Positions 48,151-61,418 of a DNA stretch of 64,000 nt are shown here, piece by piece; position 1 is the first letter of the stretch, and the number at the start of each line of letters is the position of its first letter. The stretch lies in assembly GCA_030544235.1 (NCBI GenBank), contig CM060465.1, positions 26,544,988 to 26,608,987 on the forward strand. The letters are read 5' to 3'. The translations under genes were made by a program, and so were the position numbers. This stretch comes from Lepturacanthus savala (lineage: Eukaryota > Chordata > Actinopteri > Scombriformes > Trichiuridae). A model generated the notes under the pieces. The model did not search any database. It worked only from the letters and a program-made list of their open reading frames with translations, and had not been told where the DNA came from.

Positions 48151-51100
48151 TTGAGAAGATGACCCAAAACCACTGATGCTCACTAGATGCTGTCTCTAAA
48201 ATATCCCTGGCTTCGACAGACTCCCATTAAAAAAACATCTAAAAATAACCATTGTTGCGAATTATTGGTGAATTCATTATCTAATTATCTGAATCCCCAG
48301 CAGTTTTTTTAAATTTTGTAAATATCCTACTGTTTTGATTGCATTCAGAACTTAATTTTTACCATTGGCTGCACTTTCACTTTTGCATTTTCATGCATTT
48401 CAGATAGTTATTAAATAACATTTCATCTGATTATAATGTAATAAATCACAGAGTTGGATGGTTTGTGCTATGAGCTCCACCACACAGCATTATAGAATCC
48501 AGACTGTGGCGGTCAAACAGATGCTACATTCATGTTATTTCCTTCTGAAACCTGTGTTTTAGACTGAATAAGTTCCACATTCAAAGAAACTACCTTCATC
48601 TGTCAGCTGTGATTAACACAAACATCTCGACTATATGTGATCAGTTCCACTCTGCAGCTGCAGTAACAGCAGCACTTAAAAAGAAATGTATTCGTAGGAC
48701 AAATGTTTATTTCTGGTCTGAAAAAAAGTATTTTTTGCAGATAAAACACAATTTTGATTTAAGTGCAATGAGGAGGAACATCTCCAGCCAATCATTGAAT
48801 CTGTGATGGTGAAACAGAGTTAGACCTTTGGCTCAGACAGGAGATGGACTGATTCACCAAAGTGCTCCTGCTAGGTTTATACAGATCCTCCATAAAAACT
48901 ACAGAAATCCACCATAAGACCACCGACAGGTAATCAAAGCGCCTCACCACAGCACTGCAGGCATTACACAAATGAAAACTGTGCTGTTGGGAGAGCCAGC
49001 TGTGGAAAACTAAACTCATCAACCGAACAGAGGCCTCTGAGTTGAAGTTTTCCTCATCGTTCAGCCGCTCTCATCTTTCCCTTTTAACTATAAATGGCAA
49101 AGAACAAAAGCTGTGGATTATCTGCAGGCTGAGTCGATCAGCCCTAAAAGGAGGCTGAAACATGAAAGACACGGGGCTGCTGGGAGGAAGATTCCACATG
49201 AAACATACGCGCCAGGAATGAAGGCAGGAGTAGCAGCACTGAAATGAAAATATGTGATAGGAAACTTTTTAGTAGATAATTAGAAGCTATCTATTCATCA
49301 CAAATCAAGTGGAATAAAGGCCATGCGTGGATCCTTAAATGAGGCAAGTTATTCACCTCCAGTCAAAGATTCACTTTACTGAAAAGTCCTTCAACAGGCC
49401 GATGCATAACAAACAAGTTATATAAAGCCCCATTCAAGTATTTTTGTCTCATGGGAGGTTCAATCTAGTCTGGAGTCATTTTCTCCAGTTTTACAGTGAA
49501 CTCACTGCTCCTCCTGTAATTTATCTGGAGTGACACGTTAAAGAGTTTTAAATGTATTTATTTTATTATTAGTTTTTATTAAATAGGATGTTGTAACTTC
49601 AGCTCCACTAGTACTAGTATGTCAAATCAGCAGCTTGCAACACTCCACAACCCAAAGATATTTAGTTTTAAATATCTTTGTTTTTTTTTTAAGAAGACTA
49701 AATAAACCAGAAAAGGTTTACATATAAGAAGCTAGAATAATAGAATTTGGCAAATCCCTTATTAAAAAAGGACTAAAAAAAGATTAATCCAAGAATAGTT
49801 GGCAACTAATTGATTATTTGACTACTCGTGCAGCTTTTTTATTAATATGTGTTGCGTGTCATGTTTCACTTTCAACACCACAGACTCCGGAGACTGAAAA
49901 CATGATGCTATTATTAGTCTATAATGTCTGCATGAAGGGAAATATGATGTGTTGTTCCTTTGATTAGAAGCTGACTTGTTAAAACAAAGTCCAGTGAACC
50001 AGGGTGACCTGATGGACAAAATATTCATACCACCTTTTATAAAGAAAGTTCCAAAGGCAAAGTGATACAAAAACTGCCTCTGAACAACTCTATTCCAAAT
50101 GATCAAAAGCTTTTTCTGCATCACACTGGTTATAGATGCACATCAGAGGAAGCCTCAATTATTTGTAATAAACAGCGTATAACAAAGTCAAATGGCTTGA
50201 AAAGGGGCAGTAGCTGGTGAACTTTACTGGGTCCTTGTCCTTTTTCAAAAAGGGAGATGGTGCAGTTGTTTATTTTCTATGGAAAGAACCAACCTAGAAC
50301 CAACCAACCCATTGAGCACTTAGTAAGTCTAAGAGTCTAGACTCTGTAGAATCTACATCTAAGCAGGTCCACAAACACAAAACTGAAGTCCCACAACAAC
50401 TGCTGATAAATGTCTTACTGCTGCTACGGCTGCACCGTCTGGTGAACAGCAGACAGGAGGGACCTGCGGCGAGAAGTGAAGGCAGCCAAGGGTGTCATCA
50501 GGGCCACTTGCTGCTCCTGAGTGACATATACCGACTGACTGAAAACCAGCTGTATTATAAGAACACTCAACCCACCCTGGACACTTTCTGTTCCCCCTCC
50601 CCTCCTGAGGAAGATACAGAACAATTAAAAGCAACTTTAAAGCAACTCAAACTAAAACAGCTTCTTTCCCAAGGCTGTTAGAACATGTCAACATGCTCAC
50701 TCGAGTGTGTATCTGTATGCATGTGTGTAATTGACTTTTCATGCACTCATGTGTGACCTGTATCTGTAGTCAGAAACAAATTATCTGTCCCAGGACAGCC
50801 GATGAATAATAGATCTAACCGTCTACAGTTTCCATCACCCGGTGTCTCTGGGCTGCGGCCAAACACTCGGATAGCCGCATTGTTTGTGAATAATCAGGCC
50901 TTGTGTATGTTTTGATTTTTTTCCATTCTGTGATGGTGTCAGTGAACAATAAGAAGGAAGTGTTTTCTCGAGTCACACATTTGTCATGCTGGGCTTCCAG
51001 CAAGATGGTGAGCAGGGCACAAAGTGTTAAGGTCTGTTTGTTTCTCCTAAAACTTTGATTCAAATCCTGTCCTGAACATGAGTCAGGGCCTGAGTTGTTA

Positions 51101-51939
51101 TATTCAGTAGCTGAGACCCGGTGGGCGATTCACCAGGTTCTAGATGACTCTTTAGTGAGAAACTCATACAAACTTGAGTCAGTAAAGCGTTGACCCTCTC
51201 AGCTCTACAGCTGACCATCCTGAGTCATATTCGGTTTACTGGACTGTCATGACTAAAGGCCATTTGTCATTACTTTTATGTTGTCATGTTGTATTACCTC
51301 AACATTTTACACATCATGCAGCTGTAACTGAACCATCTGCAACAAGTAAACATGTTCATATAACATTTAGCGCGCATGTACACATTCACTGAGTGAAGAT
51401 GCAAATGCAAAGATTTTTTTTTATCCAACCCTATTGCTGCTAAGTCAGAAAACCACCAAGGAATTTAGCCTGTGTAGACCCATCCTTCCTTGCAGCCAAA
51501 TTCTATGCAATTTAGTCTGGACACCAAGGACCCAATTTTCCACTCAGTGAGGGAGCCAATCACAGAACAGGAGAGGGGGGCAACAAGACGACGACGACAA
51601 ACATAGAAGCGACTTTGTATAAGTGTGGATCCAACATGATGTCAAACGGTAATTAACATTTCAATGCAGCTTTAGAAAGTGTTCTAATTGATTTAGACTG
51701 CAAATTTTTTGGGAAAATGGGCCATTTTTAGTGCTCAACTATTTCATCGTTATCAGTTTTTGGGTACGTGATTGGGTATGTTTGATACGATTGGCTATAA
51801 GCAATAATAGATGATTATTTGACTATCGTAGCGCCCAATAAACGGGTCTGGACTTTCATAAACCACACCTCCATTACGAACAAATAAACAGATGGTTCCC
51901 AAACCTCGTCTCAATCTATAATAGATGAGCTCTGGTGTT

Positions 51940-52060
51940 AGCCAGGCTAAAAAGAATCATCCTCCAGGAAAACAAAATTATGGCTGTATGAGATTTCACA
52001 GCAACCCATCAAATATCTGTCCAGATATTTCAGTATGGACCAAAGCGGTCGGCCAATCAA
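51940..52060. repeat. Fragment of a dispersed repeat
   Basis: GATATTTCAGTATGGACCAA followed by AGCGGTCGGCCAA resembles a text common in fish genomes (ATATTTCAGTCTGGACCAAA then GTGGTGGACC). No ends are visible. Confidence 0.4.
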
Positions 52061-52229
52061 ACATAGTGTTTCAGTGAAAGAGCCGTCATCAGGAGAGATT
52101 ACAGAGTACAATGCTGAATAAGTTACCTTTTGACACTGCAGAAATGTATTTAAAAAAAATCTGATGTTGAAATCCAGTAAAACAGCTTCTGCAAACAGCT
52201 CCAAACGACACAAAACGCAGCTCTGAACG

Positions 52230-52520
52230 ACTGCAGATGCAGTTTCAGCTTTCAGTCCCATTGTTGTGTTTACACCAGTTGTCGGCGCTGGTGCAGGCGG
52301 CCCCATCAACACCTCTAAATGTCTGCTGGGTACCTGCCCACCGTCGCGCTGTGCCAACCCCCGCCGCTGCATCAGTCTCATACAGACCTTGCAGCCCGAG
52401 CGTTCAAACTGCCTCCTTCTCTGTTCATGTGCCCGGCCGCCACCTCCACGGCCAGCAGCTCCAAACACATAGAGCGCGGCCGGGATGTTTCAACAAAGAG
52501 CTCCCACTCGCAGCGACTTG
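52230..52520. other. CpG-rich patch in otherwise AT-rich DNA
   Basis: About 290 bp with a high density of CpG (GTCGGCGCTGG, CCGTCGCGCTG, CCCCGCCGCTG, GAGCGCGGCCGGG), unlike the surrounding AT-rich sequence. Open frames on both strands here have no recognised similarity. It could be an unmethylated island, promoter or exon, but no signal-peptide exon is evident. Confidence 0.35.
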
Positions 52521-53934
52521 TTTACAGGAAGAGGAAGATTTAAGGGGGGAATCGAGAAAGGGAAAGCTCCAACTCAACCGCGATGTTTTATGCAGTTGCT
52601 GCAGAGCAGAACATAAATAATGACGCCTTGGCACGGCAGCAAATTAAAGACAAGAGCATTTGGAAGAGCACAATGTACAGTACTGAATGTAACATGTTGC
52701 TCCTGTTCATCACAGAACAAAGAGGGGATGTGTCTGTTGAGGGAAACTGGTGAGTTCAGCCCTTATACTGTAAATCACATCCTTCTCCACTGGTAGTCCA
52801 GAACTTTCCCTAATTAAGCGCATCATCTACGCCACATAGTAAACAAAATGGCTACCAGGTGGACTTGTGTTTTCAGAAACATTACAGCGAGAGAGTTTAA
52901 TCCCAACAGCAGCCGAAGTGACCCTGAATAGCCTGATAATGTGAGGAACTTTCAATTAGAAGCAAAAATTTAAATCTATTATTGTGAGGAGCCTTCACCA
53001 TCTGTTTATTTTGTCTCAAACGCTCATTCTAACATTAAAGGGGCTTTTTTGTGGTTTTGTGTTCTTTCCTCCTGTTATGATAGCTGTGTGTTGAACATGG
53101 TTAAAGTTCCATAACTTCAGTTGAATATAAGTAGAAATGCTGGTCAGAGCTTCAACCTGCTTTGGACACATTGTTTAAGAGTTTTTTTTTTCTAACTTGA
53201 TGTTGGCCCCAGACATGATATTCCAGCTGAGCCCCAGAATATAAATATACACCTGAAAATATGTGGAATGTGAGTCAAACATTGAGAATTATTACTGTTG
53301 TATTGACTCAGTTGTAATAGATTTAACATGAATTCAACAGGTTTTGGACCACATATTGCATCTGTCCATCTGTATGGTCAGTACATTTCAATTATGCAAT
53401 GTGTAATACTTAGCCACCTGCTCCAAACTAATAGGGGGCAGCATTTACCTCCTACACCCTCCTCTTCCCCTGTGCAGAATATGACACATGACTAATTTTA
53501 GTGAAATATACTTGTTTTCCCTATACTGAGATAAACTTGTTGCTCTTACTTCCAATAATTCCTCTCCTTATTTAAGTATTCATTCACTTTGCAAATGGAG
53601 AGAGCAGAACAGACAAACAGAGAGATGTGCTGCATGCAGGTTATAATGAGCAGGACTGAATGTGATAAACATCTATGTAGCAGCTGTACTGTGCTGTACT
53701 TTTAATCTTCCAGCTATGCCAGGGCCCAGAAAGAAAGCTGCACGGAGCATAGAGAACCTCGCTGAATACTAATGAACGTTGTGACTGACAGCAGATTATC
53801 ACACGTGGAACAACAAAAGGATATCTATCGAAACAAGGATCCAATGTATGGTTAAAAATGGTTTAATAGGTTAAACCATTACAACAGCAGTTTAATCATT
53901 TTTTTTCTTTTTAAATCTTACAAAAAACAGTGAA

Positions 53935-54500
53935 TGGTCAGGTCACATTTCAGATGCCTGGGTTGTTAACAGCTCCACCAAATAGTGACTCTTCCCTCTA
54001 ATCTTCGCACATGGTTTCATTTCAATAAATGTTCAAATGATTTAATATTTCACTAAAAAAATCTAAGATTAGATAAAAAGTCCAAAAACTGACAACAGAT
54101 CTATATGACAGAACTTAGTTTTTTCTTCTTACCCCTCAAAATAATCATCTCATATTTCTCCCCCTAAGATTTATCTGGACTCTATGGAAGGGCCCAACCC
54201 CTATGTTGGGAACCATCGGACTAAACTAGCTAACTGTATATAAATTAGTTGAAACGAGCTCCATCTCCAGCAGCTACAACAGTAATACGTTGTTCTAACA
54301 CTGATTCTTCAGTATTAATAATCTAATGCCATATACAATAATGCATCAGTCAGAGAACCAAACCACTACTTTTACTGTAATATTTTAACTACATCAAGCT
54401 CATAATACTCATGTACTTTAACTATAGCAGGATATTTCATGTAGGACTTTTCCTGGTAATGAAAGATTTTTAGTTTTACTTAAGTAAACCATCTGAATAC
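53935..54500. mobile_element. Copy of the CAGTGGTGG / GGTTCCCAACC repeat, opposite orientation
   Basis: Reads GGTCACATTTCAGATG, GTTAACAGCTCCACCAAATA, CCCCCTAAGATTTATCTGGA, ACCCCTATGTTGGGAACCAT, GCTCCATCTCCAGCAGCTAC, ending in TTTTACTTAAGTAAACC. This is the reverse complement of the copies at 4.9, 12.9 and 29.7 kb. Confidence 0.65.
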
Positions 54501-55170
54501 TATTCCCTCTGTCTGTGACACAGAAGAATAATGTAAAATGTAAATGTGTCTCCATTTTTTACTGATCCAACAGGGTTCCCTGATGTGGATACAGACCTTT
54601 AGTGTTGTGGCTTTCTATAGCCTACTATAGTGAATATCGGCTCATCAGTGAGGAGAGCAGTTTGTTTCCTTCTTCCTTACCCACATCACTTCCTCTTGTA
54701 TAAAGCGTCTGTTCCAAGCAGAGCTGTTTTGGTTCCAGCAGACGTGTTTCTAATCTAATCGTACACACGGTGACGAAACAGTTTGTCAGAAGCTCCAAGA
54801 AAAGCTTCTCTAACATAAAAACGACTTAATTAAACACTGGAGCTGAATGGACGAAGGAGAGTGCCAAAGCTGTATCCCACAGGAAAGACAATGAGGGAGG
54901 AAGTGTGTGTGTATACGTATATGTGTGTGCATGTGTGTGTATGTCTTATGAACTTTTAAAAAGTCTATTTGCTTTTCAGACAAGACTTAAAATGAAAATT
55001 ATATCTGTAATATCTGTGAGAACATGTAGTTGAGTTAAACATTATTTGATCAATGAATTTGTAGGACTAATGCTGCATTCAAGTCATGTACGATTAATGA
55101 GCTGCCAACTGGGGAACACAGTCAACACAAGGGCTGCCCCAGACTACTCAACTAATACTAATACTGCTTC

Positions 55171-55173
<3 letters not shown>

Positions 55174-55261
<88 letters not shown>
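55174..55261. repeat. (TA)n-(CA)n microsatellite
   Basis: About 37 TA units followed by seven CA units. Confidence 0.97.
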
Positions 55262-55492
55262 TGGGCCTCTACATAGGTGTATAGAGGCCCATTTCCAGCA
55301 ACTATCAGTCCAGTGTTCTAATGGTACAATGGTACTACTGGTTTGCTCATTGCATCAGAAGGCTAATGTAAAACAATTTTCAATTCATTTTACAACTCAT
55401 GGTGGTCAATAAAAGTGTGACTTTTTATTGAAAACAATAAATTGTCTGGGTGACCCCACACTTTTGATTGGTAGTGTATGTTTTTATTACGT
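55261..55492. mobile_element. Tc1-like transposon relic
   Basis: Begins with the palindrome ATGGGCCTCTACA...TGTATAGAGGCCCAT, then TTTCCAGCAACTATCAGTCC, and ends GACCCCACACTTTTGATTGG followed by TAGTGTA. The last part resembles the reversed end TACACTACCAATCAAAAGT seen in fish Tc1/mariner elements. No transposase remains. Confidence 0.6.
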
Positions 55493-57653
55493 AACAGCAA
55501 ATTACAAAGTAAATTACAGTGAATTACAATAAATTGCAACATGCATGAATGTTCTGCATCTGCTTTACAGGAAAATAATGGTCAAGTCATCTGTTAATCC
55601 CAAAAATATCACAGGAAGAAGAACAAAACACCTATAACTGTTAATCTGGTGCTGACATGAGCCATTTAGCTGCAACTATTACAATTACAGTAAATCACAA
55701 AGGTTTCTTGCTTTTCATGAGTCTTTTAATATGCTTTTTTTATTTTGTTACTTAGAATTTTAAGCATGAAAACAAATGTGAAATAAAAAGAAACACTTTT
55801 AATAGGCAAGTTTTACGGTTAACAGAAATGAGCTGAAATATCTCAAAGGGAGGAAATCAGCCTCGTGTCGGCTGCTTTGATGACGGGAAACGCTCAGCAA
55901 GAATCAAAAATAATGTGGTGAACGGGTTAATTGAAAGTGTTTCTAGAGAGCAAAGAGTGAGCCCTCATACAACCCTTCGCCATCTCGCAGCGGGACGTCC
56001 CGCTGCCACCAGGTGCAGCGGGTGATGTCGGCGCTGCATCATCTGCAGGTCACAGCAGGAGCCGCAGGTCTGCAGCCGAGCACTAATTGCTTTTTTCACC
56101 TGCGTGGATCGGCCATGCTGCTTCACTCTAACCAGGCGAACATCATCAGCACAACCACAGACTCATTAACAGGCAGACGTTTTGTGACGGTGCCTTGGGG
56201 ATGCATGACTATTTTGAGGGATGACCTAATTGGAATTAACAGCGGGGGGGTTGTGCAATGAGGAAATTATGGATTTTACACTTTGTCCTTCTTTAACCTT
56301 GACACACTTCTTCTGGATTTTCCCTCGTTAGAAATGTAAATCATCGTTATCTGACTAAAGCGCATTTCTCTATGTGATCATTATCTTTATTGGTTTGTTG
56401 GTAGAGAGAGGAAACACTAAATATAAATGTCAAAAAACAAGTTTGTTTTTTTATTTAAATTTAGTTTGAATTTATTCATATTTTCTAACTTTAATGAGGA
56501 GGAAAATACATATATTTTGTGATTTGTGTCAAGGTGAACTGTTATTGCACTTGGTCTCTAAAAGTATCTTTCCTCACTCAGCTCCTGGCGCTCCAGATGT
56601 AGATCTCTCCCACACCAGCTGCCTCCAACACCCCCTAAACCTCCAGTATCCACCCAGGGCTACTGCACCAGTTAAACCAGCCAGTAACAAGAAGAGCTGT
56701 GGAACTAGCCATATATGTACAGAGGGAAATACAGTAGCTGTGTGCTGAAGAGGAATCGTTTTTTAATTGTCAGCTGACCCGCAACATGTATATGAATGTT
56801 CTGCATCTGCTTGACAGGCAAATAATGTTCAAGTCATCTGTTAATCCTAAAAATATCACAGAAAATAGAACAAAACACCTATAACTGTTAATCTAGTGCC
56901 GACATGAGGCATTTAGCACATTCGATTTCCAACAATCTTCTACATAAAGGACACTATAGCTGCAACTATAATATCTTGTTAGGGATATCAAAGCTTCAAA
57001 TAAAACCCAGGAAAAGTGCACGGTATGGGACCTTTAAAGTAATATCACTGTTTCCCACACATCGACCAATCCGTGGTGCAACACCACTGAATGAAAACCG
57101 AACACCACAAATCTTTTTTTTTCCTCCAAAGCAATTACGGTCATTCTTGCTCACACGCACACAGAACGAGAGTTTAGCAGCCTCAACAACTCAGACCTCA
57201 AGTTTACTTGTCGCTCCAATAGCACCCCACAATGTTACTTGGTCTGTGGGAAACACTGAAATATGCTAAAAATTCTTTGTCTCCAGCTTTCAAAATGGGA
57301 ACCTTTTCTTGTTTTCATTCGCTTCAATGATAGTTAAATGATTATCTTTGGATTTTGGTGTGTTCTTCAGACAAAACAACCACAGCGCTCTGGGATTTTG
57401 TGACACTTCATGATTTGCCAACATTTTTCAGACTGAATGATTAATTGAGAAAATGATCCATAATGGAAATGAATGGAAAGCAGCTGCAGCCCCAAAGGAC
57501 ACATTTCTTCCATTTACATTAAATGGCTGCATATCAAGATTTGCGAAGACATCTAATATAATATAGGATACTGAGCTGATTAAAGCTAAAGACAGAAAGT
57601 ATACACAGCTAACAATAACAGGCAGTGAGATATTAGCCTACATCGATTCATGC

Positions 57654-57690
57654 AAAAAAAAAAAAAAATAATTATAAAATAATAATAATA
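57654..57690. repeat. A-rich run with TAA repeats
   Basis: A 14-base poly(A) run followed by AT-rich TAA units. Confidence 0.8.
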
Positions 57691-60600
57691 CAAAAATTCT
57701 TATTTCATTCACATTCCACTCATCAATCCCTACATCTTCGGTTTCTCACTTCCAAACGCCCCTCTCTCAATCCTGCACTGGTTTTATTGTATTCTATTTT
57801 ATTTTCCTAAATTGTTCCTTTTAAATATGTGCAAATATTTAAATACAAAAATACAAAATACTTTTTTTCCCCATTTGTTAGATCCAGAACAACCAAAGAA
57901 AACAACAAAACTTGTTGAATTTGTACACATTCACCCCATTTTGGGGCTTGAACCGTGCTTAAAATCTGACATCATAACAGCATATAAAGGAAAGTAGATC
58001 ATAAAAAGCAGACAAACTCATCCCAACAGGAGATCGCTGACAATAACATGCCTCCATACAATAGAAACACAACTAAAGTGTCGAGCTGCACATCTGGAAA
58101 TTATCAGATTTTATCCCAAATCAATAACAGCTGCCTTCAGTGACAACCTGATTCCAATTAGATTTAACTGCTTTAATTCAGGCTAACAGGATTAATCTTT
58201 CACAGATTTTACTCTTCCCACCAAATCGTTCCTTTGCATCGCAGCCCAGGTGTGTCACATCCTGAGGCCTGAGGAGCAGACACGAACAGAACCAGTTGGA
58301 CCGGGAGGAGGACGCTTTCCTCCGGGGGGAAACATCTGCTCAGTGCTTAATGAGTCAGTAACTGCAGGTCAAACTTCACAACTTGACACACCTGCAATAT
58401 GCTAGACTCAGGCTTTGGGTCAAAATTAAGCCCCCTGAATGTACTCTGAATGTTGGGTGGAAGAGGTGTCAAGTTATCATTTTACAAGGGAAACATAGGG
58501 GGGTGTCATAACTTCATGGAACTCCTAATGGTTTGTTTTAATACACAGTTTCTGAATATGGGCTCTGTTCATTTCTCTGTGTCCTACATCCCATGTTTTG
58601 AAACATGGGACAGTATTTATATGTTATATTATATTGTGTGTATCCGAAGCCTGATATATCGTATTCCTCTGTGCCATAGATCTCAGTTATTGTCCAAAAG
58701 CTATTAAAAAGTCGTCAGTGACTCACACCGCCGGGTGACACGTTCCTTCATCATGAAGATTTTGGTTAGTTAGTTTAGAATAGGCTCCAAAAATGAATAA
58801 CAGCTTCACGTTTTCAGTCTCTGGAAAGTATTACCATGTCAGGATGACATGAATTGAATTCAAATTGAAATAAATATCCCTAACTTTAAGCTTTTGCATG
58901 AATTCTTCATAGATCTACTGTAGATAATAACAGCTGTAGATCAGAACAAGAGAGCGAGATGCTGAAATGAAGCAGGCCACCATTTATCATGTGTGAAAAT
59001 CCGATTGCATCTTATACATATTTGTTTTGTTGATTAAATTATGCCGAATGAATGTTAACACAAGCTGCTGTAAGACAGACAGGCGAAGTTCGAGACCAGC
59101 TGTGAGGCAGATGAAGAGACCATGTTAACAGGAAGTGCCACATCAATTTGGTTACAACATACTGTGTTTTTCAGCTTGTTGTGGTCAGTTTTTATGGCCC
59201 CGAGCAGCCAGAAAATCTGTTCATGCAGCTTTACAACACTTCTTAGTTCAGTCTTGCAGACTGTTAAAAAAAAAAATAAAAGATTCTAACGCTTCTGATT
59301 CTCTTCTCAGAATCTTTTTTCCTTCTTCAGGTCCTCCAACCCCCTGCTACTGTTAGCTTGTAATGTCAGGGATCGAGTAATTTAAGCTCCTTCTCCTGCT
59401 GCACTCAAAGGAAGCTGATCTGGATAAGAGGATCAGAATGATGCCTGAAATGTAAATGTTCTGTAAATACTTGAAAAGCCTTGTCGAGGCCCATCGAATC
59501 CCTTTGTGCGCGCTAACATCTGCCTAAAGCGTCTTCACATTCACCTGCTTAGATCCCCTGCACCAGGCGATGAATGGGGAAAGAATCAGAGCGGCCCTTT
59601 TACTGAGTAGGACTTTGACCACCCCGCGTACTCCACCACGCAGGCCTTTTAATGGCTGGCTCTTTTTTTATTTATGTTTTTTTTTTTTTTTCCCTGTGCC
59701 ACTTTGTCGGTTTCGCATTCACTGAGTGGAGAGACGAGATTCCATCGAACTTCCAGGACGGAGCAGAGACCACACACTCGCAGGCAGCTGAGGACCGGAG
59801 GAAACACAGAGAGAGAAGTGGAGGACAAATCAAATGGCTCTCCACCAGCTACTCTGCAGGGGCTCCGCTTGTTCTCCACCGCAATGGGCCCCGGTGTGAG
59901 TGGCCCCCCTTTCAGAGGCACCGCGGGCCACCCGGATCTGCCCCGTCATCCATTACAGCAACCATGAGCGGCGGTGGGCACGGAGGAGGAGGAAGAGGAG
60001 GAGGGGTGGGTAATGGTGGTGGCAAAGTGCCAGGAGGACACCAGCAGAGACAAGACGGTTGGCTAACCAAAAAAACCACCAGAAGTTCCCTCATCCCTCA
60101 CCCACCCAGAGAGGAGACAGGAGAGAGATGAGGAGGAGGAGGAGGATTAAAAAACGATAAGGAGGGACAGACAGTAGAAGGATGAAGGCAATGAGGCTCG
60201 AAAAAAGGGGGGAAATGTGGGACAACAGGGTGACGGAAGATGTTCGGCAGCACAGAGGAGTTGTGAAAAGGGGAGAGAAAATGAGAGATTAAGAGGTGGC
60301 GAGAGAAAAGGGGAAAGGAGCTGTTCAGAAAAAATGTTAACGAAGATTGAAGAGCAAGAAACAAAAAGAAGAGACCGGGCCCAGAGGAAATACACTGTAA
60401 AAAGCTTTTCCCTAAAGCTACCAAATCTCCACGCCGAATTCGAGGGTAATGCCTTTAAAATGAGGCACAAGACAGTGAGATCATTTGTGGGAATTATAGT
60501 CCTATATTTCATAGAATAATAATTAATAAAAAATAAAATAAAATTCTAGTGAAGAGCAGGAACTAGATTAAACACATAGGTGACGTAATGCGGACATTTC

Positions 60601-61350
60601 AGTAGTTTCAGTAGTTTGATTTGCCATTTAGGTGAGATTCTTGCAGGTAACTTTTTCTGCAATAAAATCTTATTATTTATTTAATTCATGTTAAATACAG
60701 GGCACCAAACACATTCAGTCACCGATGATGATTTGAAGAAAGCACCAAGAAACTGTTATGAGAACACAATTTTTTAAATCAAGAGTTCTCCAGGTTCTCC
60801 AAGTTTTATCTTTTGGCTCCTAAAACTTATATTTTTGGGGAAGTTGTTTTATAGTCTGTGATGCTACAATTACTCAAACATTTGCTTCCTATTAAATGGC
60901 ACAAATCAACTACAGTCAAGTGTTAGATAAGACCTTTCTTGACTTTTAGTGGTGCAACCTGATTCAGTAAATCCCTTGTTTGAAACTATCAAATTACTAA
61001 GAACTTCATGACTTTGCACACAAACTTATTCTCTATAGGCTATAAGATGAATAATGGTATCAAACCTCTCAATTATTCAACCTGCTTTGGAAATAACTGA
61101 GAATTTGAAACTAAACTACTTCGTGACAAATGTGTCTTTTGACAAAGTTGTTTTTTTGTTTTTTGTTTTTTACAGTGCATGAACGGAAGGAGCCCTGAGA
61201 AAAGAGATGGGAGACACACAGTGGGATGGGGAGGGGTGGTGGTGGTGGTGGGGCGTGGGGGTAAGGAAGACTAATGAAGGCAGGAGTGCTGCTTAACCTG
61301 CGCTCCATCGCTCTGCGAGGCCTCCAACCTCGAGGTGTCGGGAGGAAGAA

Positions 61351-61351
61351 T

Positions 61352-61416
<65 letters not shown>
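61351..61416. repeat. (TG)n microsatellite
   Basis: About 32 TG units with one early TATG variant. It is flanked by GC-rich CCACC and CCTCC triplet-like runs. Confidence 0.97.

Positions 61417-61418
<2 letters not shown>

Noticed and set aside
50442..50681. 79-codon plus-strand frame with a fairly natural composition
   Set aside because: The composition hints at old retroelement coding sequence, but I could not match it to any family by eye.
51947..52468. 173-codon open frame on the minus strand
   Set aside because: It mixes the CpG-rich patch with a dispersed-repeat fragment (GATATTTCAGTATGGACC) and has no recognisable domain.
59652..60131. 159-codon open frame on the plus strand
   Set aside because: It begins in a poly-T region and ends in low-complexity Gly/Arg runs from GGAGGA repeats; no domain is recognised and overlapping frames are open too.
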